A stretch of DNA of 64,000 bases from Misgurnus anguillicaudatus (GCF_027580225.2 NC_073358.2:7817501-7881500); one strand, 5' to 3'. Shown: positions 34,950 to 47,927, counted from the first letter of the stretch. Notes: a model not told the origin generated them from the letters alone. Program-made: numbers and translations.

Positions 34950-37289
34950 TACATCATCTGAAAGCTAAATAAATAAGCAAACAAATCAAAATATTGAGAA
35001 AATATTTCTTTAAAATCGCCTTGAAAGTTGTCCAAATGAGGTCATTTAACAAACATGCCTAACTAAAAACATTACTTGTGTGCATTTTGACGCAAAACAA
35101 AGGGAACTGATGTATTTTAAGATATGTCAGTGCAAGTTGTTTTCAGTTTGGACAGCTCTTACATTTATTTTAGACTAGGACTAGTCTAATCCCTGACCGG
35201 GAAACCGCCCCATTATGTTGAAGCTCTAATTTTTTTGTTTAAATGTAGCTTAAATAAATTGATTGTAACCACTTCCCTTAAAAATTTACAATTTACCATA
35301 ATTTGCCTGTATATGTCTTGCTTACCACGTGAAAGCTGAGAATCTCTTGTTTTCAGTAATATATGACACATGTATAGGAAAAGTCTTGTAAAAAAGTTTT
35401 ATTTATATAATGTGGAGGTCCAAAAAGCAGAAAAACATTGACACAATTGTACCAGGTTGCGCGCTGAATACGCGTTTCAGGTGCTGTGTGTCTGTCATGC
35501 ATCAGCATCCAAAAAATGTATTTTTCTGTATGCAGCTTTAAAATGTATAAATAAGGTGGTTATCTTGTCAGAAGTAGAGAATTTTGGAGATGACACGAAA
35601 AATATCTGCATCGAAATAAGAACCAGACGCGCGTGTCAGAAGAAAACGTCTTTCCCCTCATTCACTATTCCATACATTAGTGACAGTGGAAGCGTTCCAG
35701 CGTGTGCGTCATCTTCCATTTGGCGCGAATCCTAGATGGTGGACAAGTAGTGATTAACTTTAAGTGTACATCGGATGTACACTCATCGCATTGTATTGTA
35801 AACAAGTGCATTGTAAGGTTGAACGAGTGCACTCAATAATGTCCATTATGATTTCAAACACCCCTTAAAATGGATGTTCCTTTAAATAGTGCACTATTTA
35901 AGGGTATAGGGGGCTATTTCGAACACAGCCAATGTTTTAGCAAGCCAAGTTCAGATATTTTGGCGCAGAATAATAAAGTGCAGTGTCAATAAAATCCTTA
36001 ATTTCAGTATTTTTCATGTTACAAAGTTTAAGAATTTTATAGGCTTAGTTTTTATGTCATTTGCAGCAATAATCACAAATTACATATTTTTATGGTCATG
36101 ACTACTTTGATGCCTTAAATCTCAATTAGATTATACGACTTCTTTGTTTTTAAGCAACAGATGAATTGTTGTATTGTTTTTCCTCGATTTTGTAAGGTCT
36201 TCGGATACATGTAAAATGTAAATGTCTGCTTTAAAGACAGACTACACCAAATCTTTAATCTAAAAACAATTATTAAATGTTTAATGCATGCTAGACACTT
36301 TTATTTTAAATGTTACAATACTGTATACAGATCATCTACAGCTAGAAAACTGTATAAAAACTCTCCCACTTTTACCTTACATAACCGGACCAGACATATC
36401 CCCAATGGCCCCTGAACCCCCCCAGCCTGGACCCCAAAGTGCACCTCTGTTAAATAAGCTGAGCCCTCCCAAAAACAGAGAAAAAACGTCTGCTGCCTTT
36501 CTTTCCAAATGCGTAATAACTCACAGGCCAAGCTTCTCAGTCAACAGCGGCCGCTGGCAGAAAACTCACCCAACATACAGTAGACCTCATGTGTTTACAA
36601 AGAACACACAGCACTTTCTTCTTGTAGCTTTTTCTACTTCTGCACTTTCATTTTCTCTTCCTCTCTTTTAATCGTCGATGTGTCTAAGAAAACAAAAACT
36701 TTTCTGTAGCTGAGCAGATGCAGCGCATGGCGCTCGCAACGCCAAGGTCACAGGTTCGAATGTAGATACTGATAAAAGCCAAATCGTACTGGTTTGGAAA
36801 GAAGTGCCATGGTCTGGAAACGCTGAAGAAAGTTGTTTGTGAAGGGCCAGCACAGCAAATGGCCCGCGACGTTCTTTGTAAGACGAATGGCTGAGAGTTC
36901 GGCCAGGTGAAGTCGGATAAATGAACGCCATTGCCGCCATTGGCCATTCGTGGGGGCACCGGGGTCAACGGGTTGCAGTAATCTGTGCGTGTTGCTTAGT
37001 AAGGTTGTAGATCCTCAGCGTCGCTGATCCGTGGCCGTGCCCTAAACAACGCCCTCAGGGAGCGTGGTAGAGGCTGAACACGACGCTCGAATGTTTTGAC
37101 ATCTAATAGACTCGAACAAATTGCATCCTGACCGACTACGCGCCGACACTTTCTTCACACGTTCAGTCGGCAGTGAAGCGTCGTTAACAGATGTGCAAGA
37201 AACACACTCACGCACAAAGGCGCAAACAGACGGATGTGCACACGTACGCATTTAAGCCAATTTCAAAGTGAACATTGTCCATTAAGAAT
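34950..37289. other. Intron sequence with SINE fragment
   Basis: A tRNA-like SINE fragment lies at 36700-36785. The part near 35170-35215 (CTAGTCTAATCCCTG) looks like the end of another common repeat. The remainder, including 36800-37260 of higher GC, shows no exon or bounded element. Confidence 0.45.
36700..36785 (+). repeat. tRNA-derived SINE, copy 2 (fragment)
   Basis: TTTCTGTAGCTGAGCAGATG, CGCAACGCCAAGGTCACAGG and TTCGAATGTAGATACTGATA keep the order of the SINE head seen at 18843, with the A box damaged. The tail is missing. Confidence 0.75.
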
Positions 37290-37295
37290 TTACTA

Positions 37296-37657
37296 CAGGG
37301 TTCCCACGGGTCATGGAATTTCTGGAAGATATTTATTCCAGATATTGAAAGTCAGGGAATTTTATAATTTTTTAAACAAGTCAAAGTATCGTTTTTCGCT
37401 TTAAATTTTAGTTCAAAATGTAATCCGCTTGTTAAGTTGTGACATAAGGAATGCCATTTCCTCGTTCGAGCCTCTACTGATTTCAAGTAAAACTACAATC
37501 TAAAAAGCTATTTTTATAAACTTACGGTGTACACTACATTATCAGGCTCATGGCATCTCAGACGTGGGTTCATATACGTCATGAAAATTCAGCTTTTTAG
37601 TCAATGAAAGTCAGGGAAAAATCAGGGAATTTGACATTTGGCTTAGTGGGAACCCTG
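37296..37657. mobile_element. CAGGGTTCCCAC-ended MITE with 6-bp flanking duplication
   Basis: The ends CAGGGTTCCCAC and GTGGGAACCCTG are inverted. TTACTA flanks both sides (37290-37295, 37658-37663). Internal GTCAGGGAATTT occurs near both ends. 362 bp, no coding capacity. Confidence 0.82.
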
Positions 37658-38638
37658 TTACTATTATTCTGACCTATTTCCTAAAAAAATGGCAAATAAA
37701 TCCTTTTTTTTGTAAATATGATATCATATTATTGTTATTAAAATGAAATAAATTGAAAAATATGTATAACTAAGTCCCCATTTCAAAATGTAAATGCATT
37801 TACACACTTATGCTGGCATTTTCCCCCAAATGTCTCCATCTACACACACCAGGGAGAGACATTTTTTTATAATGCATTTTTACAAACCCACAATAGGGTG
37901 AGAGCTGTGACTTATTATGGAGTTGTGATATCATAATAATATATAAATAAATAGGCTGCCAAAAATAGGGTGAAATATATCTATACTCGCTTTTAAAGTT
38001 GTCCAAATTAAGTCCTTACCAACACATATTACTAATGATATTTTTTATATATATTTACATTAGGAACTTTACACGCTATATTTTTTAACATGATCTTAAT
38101 TTTATATCCTAATGATTGTTAGCATAATTTTTGTATAATTTTGACCCATACAATGTATTGTTGGCTATTCTTACAAAAATGTAATATAATATGTTACAAA
38201 AAGTTGAAATTTATTTGAAATGAAAAAATTACTTATCTGTGAGCTTCATTATTTAAAAAAAATGTACGTGGTCTCTAATCTTTAATAAAAACGCAATTCT
38301 CTTCCCCTCCTCGAAACGATCTCTTTACTTCCGGTGGGCGGGGTCCGGGAAAAGGTGTCAGGGATTATCAATCAGCAATATGACCCAACTTCAAACGATC
38401 CAATCAATTCTCGATAGACGAATTCAAGTCCAGCCCTGCCTTATTTTTTATTTCAGATGCCATTTCATTTGGATATACGTCACCACGGGGAAAATAAGAC
38501 AATTGCTACTTACGTTTCATGGCAAATTTAATGTTAGGTAATACCAATACAGTTCAGTGTGCATTAACTAATGTTAACAGTTGTAACTTATGATTTTATA
38601 TATGTATTAGTAAGTGATAAAATTAACATGAACTAACA

Positions 38639-39098
38639 TTAACTCATTCCCCGCCAGCCTGTTTTTGGAAAGATGCCCGCCAGCATTTTTTTGTGATTTT
38701 CACAAAAGTTTCACAAAAAGCCTTCCAGAGAAATTTTCTTCTAAAAATATATAAACATACAAAAATCAAATTCAAACAAACAATAAACAAACAAACAAAA
38801 CCGAAAAAAAACTTTCATCCTATTTTTTTCTCTGTTTATAAACTTTTTTTTCAAAAATAAATTGCATTTTTGTGAAGAAATTTTGTTAGAGATTACATTT
38901 AGACTGATTATCAAAACATACACTTTATTAATAAATTAATAAAATAAAAAAAATTGATAAGTGGATAATCTAGTGGATTATCTAGTGGATAATCGCTGTA
39001 TTACAGATTACCATAAAACTCATCAGGAACAGGTTTTTTCATGCAAATGTTTTCTCCTAATTGACGAGATAACTCGTCAACGACGGGGAATGAGTTAA
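38639..39098. mobile_element. TTAACTCATTCCCCGCC-ended MITE
   Basis: The left end TTAACTCATTCCCCGCC and the right end GACGGGGAATGAGTTAA are inverted repeats at a 460-bp spacing. Related to 3746-4503 and 19761. It is the cleanest copy in the window. Confidence 0.78.
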
Positions 39099-39223
39099 TG
39101 AATGCTGTAGAAGTATTGATCATTGTTACTGTTGTTCATGTTAGCTAATTAACTAACTAATGTGTGTTAGTTTATGTTAGCTAATGCATTAACTGATGTT
39201 AAAGGAATAGATTCTGTAATCTA

Positions 39224-40110
39224 GGGGTGTCCTCGACTAAGGATTTACATATTCGAATCAGAATTGTCAAATCTTTCTATAGTCGACCGATAGTCGAATC
39301 ATCTATGTGTGCGCATGGGTTGAGAGGGGGCCAGACCAGATACAAATGGGTAACTTTTATTTTCTTTCACAAGCAGCACACATAAACAACTTTCTAATAA
39401 AGTGACGAAAACTGTCTTTCGAGTGATGAACGAAGACAAAACTGACGATGTAAGGCAACATAAACATTTGTTTAAACATTCCGTATAACATTTTAAAGCC
39501 ACGATCTACAGAACATCACACAAAGATTTTTAAACATTTTAATAACTAAACCTAAAAAAAAAACAAATGTGATCCTGCCTTTGAAACCCCGGCTACAATT
39601 CAGTGTTTTTATTTAATTTGGAGATTTAGCACGTCAAAGAAGTCATGACCAAAAAAACAACAAATGACATATAATTTGTGATTTTTACTGTAAATAATAA
39701 AAACTAAGCTTTATATACAATTCATTGAACGTTAATTTATAACAAGAAAAACACTGAAATTAATGATTTTATAGACACTACTCATTATTATTTAGCACAG
39801 AAATACTTGCTTGCTTACTTTGACTTTGATCATCTCTATTCACTTTAGGTACAAAAACACCTGATGATTCTTATATTATTTATTTCAGGAATCTCTTTTC
39901 TATCATTTCAAAGTGAACACTGACCATAATATTAAATCACAAGAAAGGAAGACAGTCGTGTCAGGCATAAATAGGTTTGGTGCAGATATTTTTCATGTCA
40001 TCACCAAAATTTAAAGAAACGACTTTCCTTGTTTTGTAGTTTATCTTTTGACAAGATAACCACCCTGTTTTAAATACATTTTAAAACTTATACCCGTCGA
40101 AAAACATTCG
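39224..40110. mobile_element. Probable truncated hAT-like remnant
   Basis: The left edge CTAGGGGTGTCCTCGACTAAGG with GTCGACCGATAGTCGAATC resembles hAT ends seen in fish genomes, but no matching right end was found. The right limit given is a guess. Confidence 0.35.
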
Positions 40111-40297
40111 TTTTTTTTATGTTAAGTTTGATGAACTCCTAAATATGAAACGTAGAGCACCTAACACATTCGGCTAAATTGCATGAGCCAGCACAACAGC
40201 GCAACATCGATACAACGAAAAGCAATCCAAAATTTACAGACTTAAATTAGATCAGAATTTATGTTTATAATAAATAAATAAAAAATAATGCCTGTGT

Positions 40298-40490
40298 AAA
40301 TTTCTTTGTTCTGCTGAACACAAATGAAGATATTTTGAAATGTTAATAACCAAACAGAACTAGGGCACCATTCACTTCAATAGTAATAGTTTTTGCAACT
40401 ATGGAAGTCAATGGTGCCCGTGATTTGTCTGGTTACAAACATTTTTCAAAATATCTTCCTTTGTATTCAGCAGAACAAAGACATGTATGC
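40298..40490. mobile_element. MITE A, inner part only
   Basis: TTTCTTTGTTCTGCTGAACA at the left is the inverse of the sequence near 40466-40482. ATGGAAGTCAATGGTGCCC is typical of the abundant cyprinid MITE also found at 56403, 60532 and 63679. Both outer ends are missing, and another element follows directly. Confidence 0.75.
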
Positions 40491-40493
40491 AAG

Positions 40494-40945
40494 TTAAAGG
40501 GGACAGAGAATGAAAAAACATTTTTACCTTGTCTTTGTTCTACCCACATTCACGAACATACAAAAAGTGCTAAACATGCTAAACATCTCAGTCTCACAGA
40601 AATTCCTCTTTTAGAAATGTCAGCCAGAAAACAGCCCAATCTGAAAAACTGATGCTTATGACATCACAGGCATCTAACTGCCCCTCCACTTTAAAATAAT
40701 TGGCTACATTTTTTGAGTGGCAGCAAAGTCAGCCAATCAGTAATAAGATTGCAAGTTAAGCCAGTAGGGGGAGCAAATAGGTGCAAAACCACTTGTTTAA
40801 AATCCCCCTACCTATAGAGCTATCTGAGAGAGGTTTTTAGGAAGCTTCTAAGGCATTACAGACCCAAACAAAAACATTTTTGTTTACATGTCACATCACA
40901 GAACACGGATAAATACCCCGTTCAATCAATCTATGTCACCTTTAA
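40494..40945. mobile_element. TTAA-flanked MITE, GGGGACAGAG ends
   Basis: It begins TTAAAGGGGACAGAGAATGA and ends CTATGTCACCTTTAA with TTAA at both edges, 452 bp. It starts only four bases after the MITE A fragment. Confidence 0.75.
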
Positions 40946-41840
40946 TGGTAAGTAAATGATAACAGAGTTTCATTTTTTCAGTGAACTGTTCGTGAAAAAT
41001 ACAAGCGTTACTCAATTTGCAAATCATACCTTCTGTTACTAAACAAGAGTTATTGCTTAAAATTAAAGTGAAACAGCACATGTCTAAACTAAATCCGTCA
41101 ACGAGTCAATACAAACACCCAATGATACTACTGTATGGATTTGTGAACTCGTAGGGTAACTGTTCATTTACAAAACCGCAAATAAACCTAATTTAAAAAT
41201 AGTTTTCTGTCTAAAAACAAAAAACATCTGGCGTATGTTTTCTTAACAAATTAATAAAAAATAATTGTTTTTATTTAACAGATTATGTGTAACAATTTAA
41301 ATTCTCAGAAAGAAAGCATGCAAGTGCTAAAAGATGCAGCCATGCGAGGAGAAAAACTATCAGCGTATTCATGTTTCCCAGACAGAGACTTTCGGAGGCT
41401 GGGATTTCCTTTCCGACACACAAATGACTGTTGAGGTTGTTATTCAGTCAAACTGTTTTTCTAGCTATTACAACAACAACAACAACAGAAAAACTTCCAG
41501 TCTGAGGGGAGGGTGAGAGTGTTTATGAAAAATCTAAACGCTTGTCCTTTAATTTGATCCACATGGACCGATCCAAGACCAACCGCTGGCCTGAGCGCCA
41601 GCTATTGTGACTGTTCACTTACCGTCTCACAGTTTGGCAAAGCCTACGTGAGCCATAAATCTTTACAGCTACTTTCTACATATGTGGTCAGAGCATGAGT
41701 CAATGATTAGTGTTAAATCTAATACGAGCCAGTGTGCGGGACCGCGTACGTTCGTGTTTTGAGCTTCTCTATGAAACCTCTGCGTTCATGTCCGAGTGGT
41801 GTCTGTAAATGACATTAAAAAGTTTGAATATAATAAATAC

Positions 41841-42009
41841 CTGTGTTTTGATGATGTCATCATCTCTGTGGATCTTCAGCGTGTATCCTCTGTTACAGGT
41901 GATGTTGCAGTGGACTCCATTGAAGTATTTAAGACTGCTGCAGTTCCTGTCGGCGTTCGTGACATTTGGCTCCTTACATTCGATGGTGTCACACGAATAA
42001 TGAACGCAA
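41841..42009 (-). CDS. pappa: pappa internal exon: most of sushi module 1
   Basis: The exon is 169 bases. It completes Ser, then reads CVHYSCDTIECKEPNVTNAD, then RNCSSLKYFNGVHCNITCNR, and ends with GYTLKIHRDDDIIKTQ. This is sushi (complement control) module 1 of PAPP-A with the extra RNC/VHC cysteine pair these modules carry. NVT, NCS and NIT are possible N-glycosylation sites. The donor CAG|GTATTT is acceptable. An 18.9-kb intron, the largest in the window, follows before the rest of the module. Confidence 0.92.
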
Positions 42010-42411
42010 CTGTGGGATTGTGACATTTGCAAAGGTTACCATCACAGTACATCATTTGGACTAATATATGTTATTTTATAGAGTTTGCTGCTTTAAATAT
42101 AACCTTGTACTATCACAATAGATCGCGCAGTGTGTTAAAATACTTTTACCTGTCCCGTCCAGATGCGCAGAGACAACTACAAGTATGCCAAAAACAGCAA
42201 TTTTGCTTAACCAATTGCATGAAAATTGGTTGGGAAATTTGTAAAGTCTGTTTGCATCTGATGATGGGAGAGGCACAAAACATACACATTTCAGCTTGTG
42301 TTGGGTGATCCATATTCAGATCTTCCTATTGTCATTATGTGAAATTGCTGATACATGCTATCATTAGGGGAATGGGCTTTACTTTTACAACTGTCGACCC
42401 CCAATATTAGC

Positions 42412-42854
42412 TGCGTTTCCATTACCATTCAAATTGCACAAATTGAAATAACAAATTGAAAATGCACCCAATAGAAACATCGCAAAACGTTTTTACGTAC
42501 ACTATGGGTGAGGTGGTTTTTCAGGCAATTCAAAAAATAAATATATTGCAAAACTGCAATGGAAACAGTTTTTTTTTTTCCGAATTAACAGGTCATCTTA
42601 AGCACGTAAAAGGCACATGATGTTTTTTTAATGGTGCGATATGTTTGGTTGGAGGTCATGACGGAAGAGGTTTGTTCGACTTCATGTGGCATCACAAGAA
42701 CCAACAAGCGCATGACATCAAAATACCATGAATGCATGCCAGATTGCGCCTTGCTGTATGAAGTCGAACACACCCATCGCCATGGCTTTTGGAAGGACTT
42801 GTCGCGAGACAACAAATTGAGGTTTTAGTCACATAACATTGGTTAATGGAAACA
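42412..42854. mobile_element. GCGTTTCCATTACC-ended inverted-repeat MITE
   Basis: GCTGCGTTTCCATTACC at the left is matched by GGTTAATGGAAACACTG at the right. Between them lie inverted blocks around CAAATTG/CAATTTG. It lies about 400 bases upstream (gene sense) of the exon at 41841-42009. Confidence 0.65.
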
Positions 42855-43414
42855 CTGTCATTTCACCATAGTTTTTTTTTGACATTTAGATAATAATGCT
42901 AAAGTTTTGCACAAATCTAAAAAGCGTCTATTTGCACAACCATGATTTTAGCATCAAGTTTAATTAAAAGTACTTAATAGTTTAATCAAGTAATAATTAA
43001 TATTACTTTTGACAAATATGTTATTTTTTTAACTACATAAAGGTGGTCACATCGAAAAACAACTTTACAACTTAAACAACTAAAAAATTTAATTTAAAAA
43101 AGCTGTACATTTTACTTAAAAACATTTGTGCAAATTGTTAGGAGGATTTTTTAAGTACAACTTACCTACCAAAATAAAATCTATTTAATAATACATGAAA
43201 CATTTGTTAAATAATTAAGTAAATGTCACAGATTTATTTTAATCATTTAGAAAAAGTCTATTACTATTTTAAAATATTAAATAAATTTAATAAATAAACT
43301 TATTTACTTTTGTATGGTAGATTGTATTTACTGTTTGTTATTTTCATGGTCTTAGTTACTCTTAGTGTTATAAATGGTATTATAACACAAAATTTGCTAT
43401 AATTGACTATAATT

Positions 43415-44482
43415 CTGAGTTTACACCAACCGCGTTTCGGGCGTCAAAATCGCGTCTACCGCGCCTAGTTTGCCGCTTGAACACTTTGAATGCATTTGCG
43501 CGTGTAGAGCGGAGTAGACGCGCGGAAACGGCAAGCATTTGACGCGCATCAGGGGCAAAATCCGCTTCTTGTGAGAGGGGCAAGTGCTATGCGGTTGTCT
43601 GTTTGCAAGATGACTTACCGGTTTGTATTGGTAACCTTACTATAGGGGGAAAATAAACGGTGGGGGTCGATAAACTTCACGCAGGGCTCAACGCAAATAA
43701 TTTTTATACTGGCCCGGTCGGGCCACTGGTTTAGGTTTTCACAATAATAATTCAAAAGTCAAATATAATTGTATACAACAGACATGTTTCAACGAAAAAA
43801 GGCTCCCAACTTTTCTGCTTTACCTGTAAACTGACAGCAAATTGTGCAAAATATTGAATTGTTTCTTTTGTCATGTTTTACCCAAGTAAATTTCTGCTTC
43901 CAAGATGTTAAATAATATACATTGATGAAAATATTTTTTAGTGACTGAGGGTGAAGCACTGGCCCTTTCGGGCAAGTGACAATAATTTTAACTGGCCCGA
44001 ACGTCTCTCACGCTTGCCCCGGGCAACCGGGCGGTCCTTTATGTTGAGCCCTGTCACGTGACTCAAAAGTGAAATGTGTATTACAACTTACCAGGTTGCC
44101 CAATGCCCTCACTGACACTCTTACAAGCGAGGTCCTTTTCATTCCTGTCTCTATAGAAATAAGAACTTGTGTCGTATAGCTCCGGGTGACTGCTTCGGAC
44201 TGCAAAGTTCAAATTGTTCAACTCGGGCGTCAGCCGGCAATTCACTTCAAACACAAAATGCACCATTCGCGTGTACCGTGCGTACCGTGCACAACACTCA
44301 ATTCGCGCCTTTCGCGCGAGCTAGACGCGTGAATGGGGCGGAAACGCGTCTTCCGTGCCGCGCCAAATGCCTCATCCGCGCCGCGGGACCTCCAGACGCG
44401 CGTCAACACGTCTTTACATTGACTTAACATTTAAATCACTCGCGCTTCACGCCTCTAACGCGGTTGGTGTAAACGCAGCATT
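43415..44482. mobile_element. Harbinger-like MITE B copy with nested insertion
   Basis: The ends GTTTACACCAACCGCGTTTC and CGCGGTTGGTGTAAACGCAG are inverted; GCGTC strings fill the GC-rich interior. The 43682-44053 segment is a separate later insertion. The same family occurs at 52778-53203 and 60671-61111. Confidence 0.78.
43682..44053. mobile_element. CAGGGCTCAA-ended element with 5-bp duplication
   Basis: The ends CAGGGCTCAAC and GTTGAGCCCTG are perfect inverses. TCACG flanks both sides (43677-43681, 44054-44058). GGCCCGGTCGGGCCACTGG and GGCCCTTTCGGGCAAG form further inverted blocks. It shares its terminus and duplication length with 53395-54997. Confidence 0.85.
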
Positions 44483-45214
44483 AGTCAGTCATTAAATAAA
44501 CTTGATTCTCCACACTGCGTTTTTGACATGAATTGTCAGTACTGTGGAGAGAAATACAATAAAATGTTCTGAACATGGTTTATGTAAGTAAACACTGATC
44601 ACCTTAACGGTGACTTCACAAAATTACCATTTACAACAAAACAAAATTGCCATTTTATTAACACATATTTAAGTAGTTAGAGTTCTTATCAGTTCTTAAT
44701 CAAAATATTCAGTCACAAAGGATTATGGGTATTCCCTACAACATGTACTGGTAATTAAGTTCATTTCACTTGAATGTTTTAGTTTAATGGATTTTATACG
44801 CTTAAGTTAAATGAAATTTTTAAGCAGACTTGAACACACAAAATTTTTTAAAATTAAAATGTATTTAGTTATTTCATTATAAAACAATTAAATAATACAA
44901 GAAAACATGTAGGGAATAATTGACGACGGCGGGCCATTGAATAAGAAAATAATGCACCCCCAAGGTGGTAATGGGGCACGACGCAAATATTCAAAGGACT
45001 GGAGTCAATTATTCTGCTTATACCACGGTTACCACAAACATTGCTCTGGTGCCTATTTTTAAGACATTTGACAAGTTAGGTGTGCGGTTATCGAAAAATA
45101 ATGCATACCCGTGGAACATTACAGTTGAATCTAAAGATGCTGCGTGACTGGTGAAACATTCAGGTGTTGTTTGGTGATGTACATGTGGAAGCAGTGCTAT
45201 ATTTATTTTCTCAC

Positions 45215-45428
45215 CTTTGGCCCATGGGGTTGTAGATTTCATTGCTCTGACAGCCGCTGATAGTGATGGGGTCAAAATACTGGAAGGAGCGCAATCCCAC
45301 ACCTGAGATGGCCACCAGAGAAGAGCCGAAGCTCACTATAATTTCCTTTGTGCGGTAGAAGGGCAAGCTCAGGTCGTGACTCACAGGACTCACTAGTGGA
45401 TTGTTACGGCAACTCAGTCGCCAGTCCC
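45215..45428 (-). CDS. pappa: pappa internal exon: SCRNNPL / VAISGVGLRSF segment
   Basis: The exon is 214 bases: two bases completing Gly, 70 codons and two bases. It includes DWRLSCRNNPLVSPVSHDLS, VSFGSSLVAISGVGLRSF, and FDPITISGCQSNEIYNPMGQ. These match the last globular segment before sushi module 1 in PAPP-A. The donor AAAG|GTGAGAA is strong. The ending AG joins T of the next exon to give Ser at the start of SCVHYSC. The exon is separated from the upstream exon by only 77 bases, the second shortest intron seen here. Confidence 0.92.
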
Positions 45429-45505
45429 CTAAAACCATCAAATGATTGTTAAAAAAAAACAGTATGTAAAGCATTTGTAAATCATTGCAGTGTGTTAAGA
45501 CTGAC

Positions 45506-45641
45506 CAAGAGGATGAGTTTGATCCTTTGTGTCCACCAGCTGAATGGTGATGTTGTGCTGTCTCTGGTCAATGTCGGCTGTCCCATCAGCAGCCAGGTGT
45601 ATGATGACAGCAGCTGCGACCATAGGATGGTCGTAAATGGC
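45506..45641 (-). CDS. pappa: pappa internal exon: DHPMVAAAVIIHL segment
   Basis: The exon starts in phase 0 (acceptor TTCTTATTAG) and ends CTT G|GTCAGT. It is 136 bases and reads AIYDHPMVAAAVIIHLAADG, followed by a segment ending TIQLVDTKDQTHPL. This is the pappalysin beta-rich region just before the sushi modules. HNIT is a possible N-glycosylation site. The last base joins GG of the next exon to give Gly. The donor GTCAGT is imperfect at position 3 but the phase is exact. Confidence 0.91.
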
Positions 45642-45670
45642 CTAATAAGAAACAATTTTTTTTAACATTT

Positions 45671-45826
45671 TAATTATTTACATTTATGCATTAGGTAAAC
45701 GCTTTTATCCAAGCACCTTACAGTGCATTCAAGCTATACATTTTTTATCAGTATAAGTGATCGAACCCATGACCTATGTGTTGCACATGCAATGCTCTTT
45801 TAACTAAGCTACAGGAACACAACTTG
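45671..45826 (-). repeat. tRNA-derived SINE, copy 3
   Basis: On the minus strand it reads TTCCTGTAGCTTAGTTAAAA (A box), GGGTTCGATC (B box), ATACTGATAAAAAATGTATA and a tail GGATAAAAGCGTTTACCTAA. It begins 30 bases from the pappa exon at 45506-45641, in the same strand as the gene. Confidence 0.85.
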
Positions 45827-45929
45827 TATTAAGTAAGTAGTGACCGTGACTTCAGTAGTATCCCAGCAAGCAATTTAGCTTTAATGTAAAACTGTGACTT
45901 TGCATGATGTGGTCACAGCCAATCAGAAC

Positions 45930-46875
45930 TAGTGCTGTGATGGATCGCAGTTGATCCGTGATCTGTACCAATCCCGACCCACGGTTTGGCTCGTGTGCGA
46001 TTCGCAGATTAATACGCAAATTTAAATAGGGAACGTTTATCATTTGCACGTGTTTCAAAGGCTTGCAAATGTTAACATTGAAGTGATTTGAAACAATTTA
46101 ACCTCAAAGTGAGCAGCTTTCTGTATGCACAGAGGCACTTGCTGCTAAATGTGTCATGTCCAGCTCCAGTCAGGCGTGATCATCACTATGCTCTTCAAAG
46201 ATCAGGACTCTTGGTGTGAAAACTATAGCAAGAGTTGCGCTACTGTGTCTCATGTAGTCGATTAAAATACATTTGGCGAATAAAGCACTAAAAAACAACG
46301 TAACGTTTTTATGTGGAGCGACTGTTTATGCTGTGCCGTTTGGAATTCACCCTTCGTCTGTGTGTGAGCGCGGGTTTAAGGGCACACACGGAGAGACGCG
46401 TTTTAAAGAGCAAGCGAACATAAAATCTTTCTGTTATTGACAGGGCACATACGAACAAAATGATCTCCACAGTATTCTTTTTCTAATAAAAACATTTGTT
46501 TATGTCTTAAGTGTATTAGTCAGAAACCAGTCTGTGCTTATTTGGTCTTAAAGAGACAGTAACCTCAATTAACCTACTGAAGTCTCTGTCATTAATGTTA
46601 ATCAAACAACCCAAGACAAAGAGAAAATAACTTTTGTAGCTCTAAAAAATTTTAATTTATACAATGAAGACGGTGTTATTATTTATTTGATTCAACTTTA
46701 TGATTTTAGACCTTACTTAATATGCAATTTTTTTCTTTTTATAAATGTTTGCAATTTTTTTATTTGTTATTAGATTTTTCCCACCTTTTTTACTGATCCA
46801 AAAAACGATCCAATCCGTGCCTTAAAAAACGTAATGTGATCCGAACCGTGAGTTTTGTGATTCGTCGCACCCCTA
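45930..46875. mobile_element. hAT-like element with perfect 8-bp duplication (ATCAGAAC)
   Basis: It starts TAGTGCTGTGATGGATCG and ends GATTCGTCGCACCCCTA. ATCAGAAC flanks both sides (45922-45929, 46876-46883). GATCC/GGATC strings occur near both ends. 946 bp, without transposase. Confidence 0.88.
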
Positions 46876-47037
46876 ATCAGAACATATTTGATGTTACATG
46901 CACAGCTATGTCGACAGAGATTTTGGACCAATGGGATTTCACTGCGGGTGGGAAAAATAGAAACCTGGTACTTGATCAAATTTCCTGATATCTGTTACTT
47001 GTCAATCTTATTAGGGCGTGTAGGATTTGAATATTCA

Positions 47038-47927
47038 GGGCCCTATCTTGCACCCAGCGCAATTGACTTTGTCAGTGACGCATGTATCATTTCGTATTTT
47101 GAACCGGCGCACAGCGGGTTTTTCCCTCCACAGACGCACGTCGGCAAACTACAAATAACGATTAAAATATTTTTATAAGTTTGTTGTGTGGCTGTATTAC
47201 GTTTATTTTATGTAAATAATAATTAAAATGTTTTCATAAGAAACCTTAATGTATATGAACTTGATTTGTAAGTGTACTTTGGGGTTGGACCTTGCTTGCG
47301 TTTCCGATTTCAAAGCCCCCAAACCCTTTCAGCGGTGAGGGTGGACGCAGCGATGTCCTCTGCTGGCGTCAGGTCATGTGTAGAGACAGATCCACCTCCC
47401 GTTACACGGCGTGCCCGATTTATGCTGGCAAGCTTGGGATTCCCCCCTCTCCTGACATCATTGTAGCGCTTGGCGCAACGATGGGGAAGCCAGCTAATGA
47501 GACAATTGTGGTTATTTTCTCTCACTCCTGTTTAACCGACGCTGATTTGGGCGGGTTTCTCCCATCCCCATACAAAACAACTTCTCTGTCTTTCACTGTT
47601 CTTACAAGAACGTGGGTCTCCTCGGCTGTGAACCACTCCTGGCGTGCGCCTGGTAAATCCGTCATTATAATAGCAACCCGCCATGGAACTTGCGCCCTTG
47701 CATTTAAAGGGAATGTTGGATAGCGTTCTGATTGGTTTATTTGACGTTACGCCCAAACCACACCCATGAATAATGAACCTACTTCAGACCAACCCCTTAT
47801 TGATTTGCGCCGGGCACAAGACTTATTTCTCCCGCCGGGAAAATAGCAACAGCGCCCAAGATCCGCCCACAAAGTCACTTGCGCTTTGCGCTTCGCACTT
47901 GTGTTTCAGATCGTTAAAATAGGGCCC
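47038..47927. mobile_element. Harbinger-like element, GGGCCC ends, copy 2 (inverted)
   Basis: The left end GGGCCCTATCTTGCACCC and right end CAGATCGTTAAAATAGGGCCC match the copy at 33726-34946 in opposite orientation. TCA flanks both sides (47035-47037, 47928-47930). The frame at 47292-47723 is GC-rich element sequence without a domain. Confidence 0.82.

Noticed and set aside
47292..47723. 143-codon plus-strand frame
   Set aside because: It is inside the 47038-47927 Harbinger-like element, has no domain, and the related copy at 33726 does not keep it.
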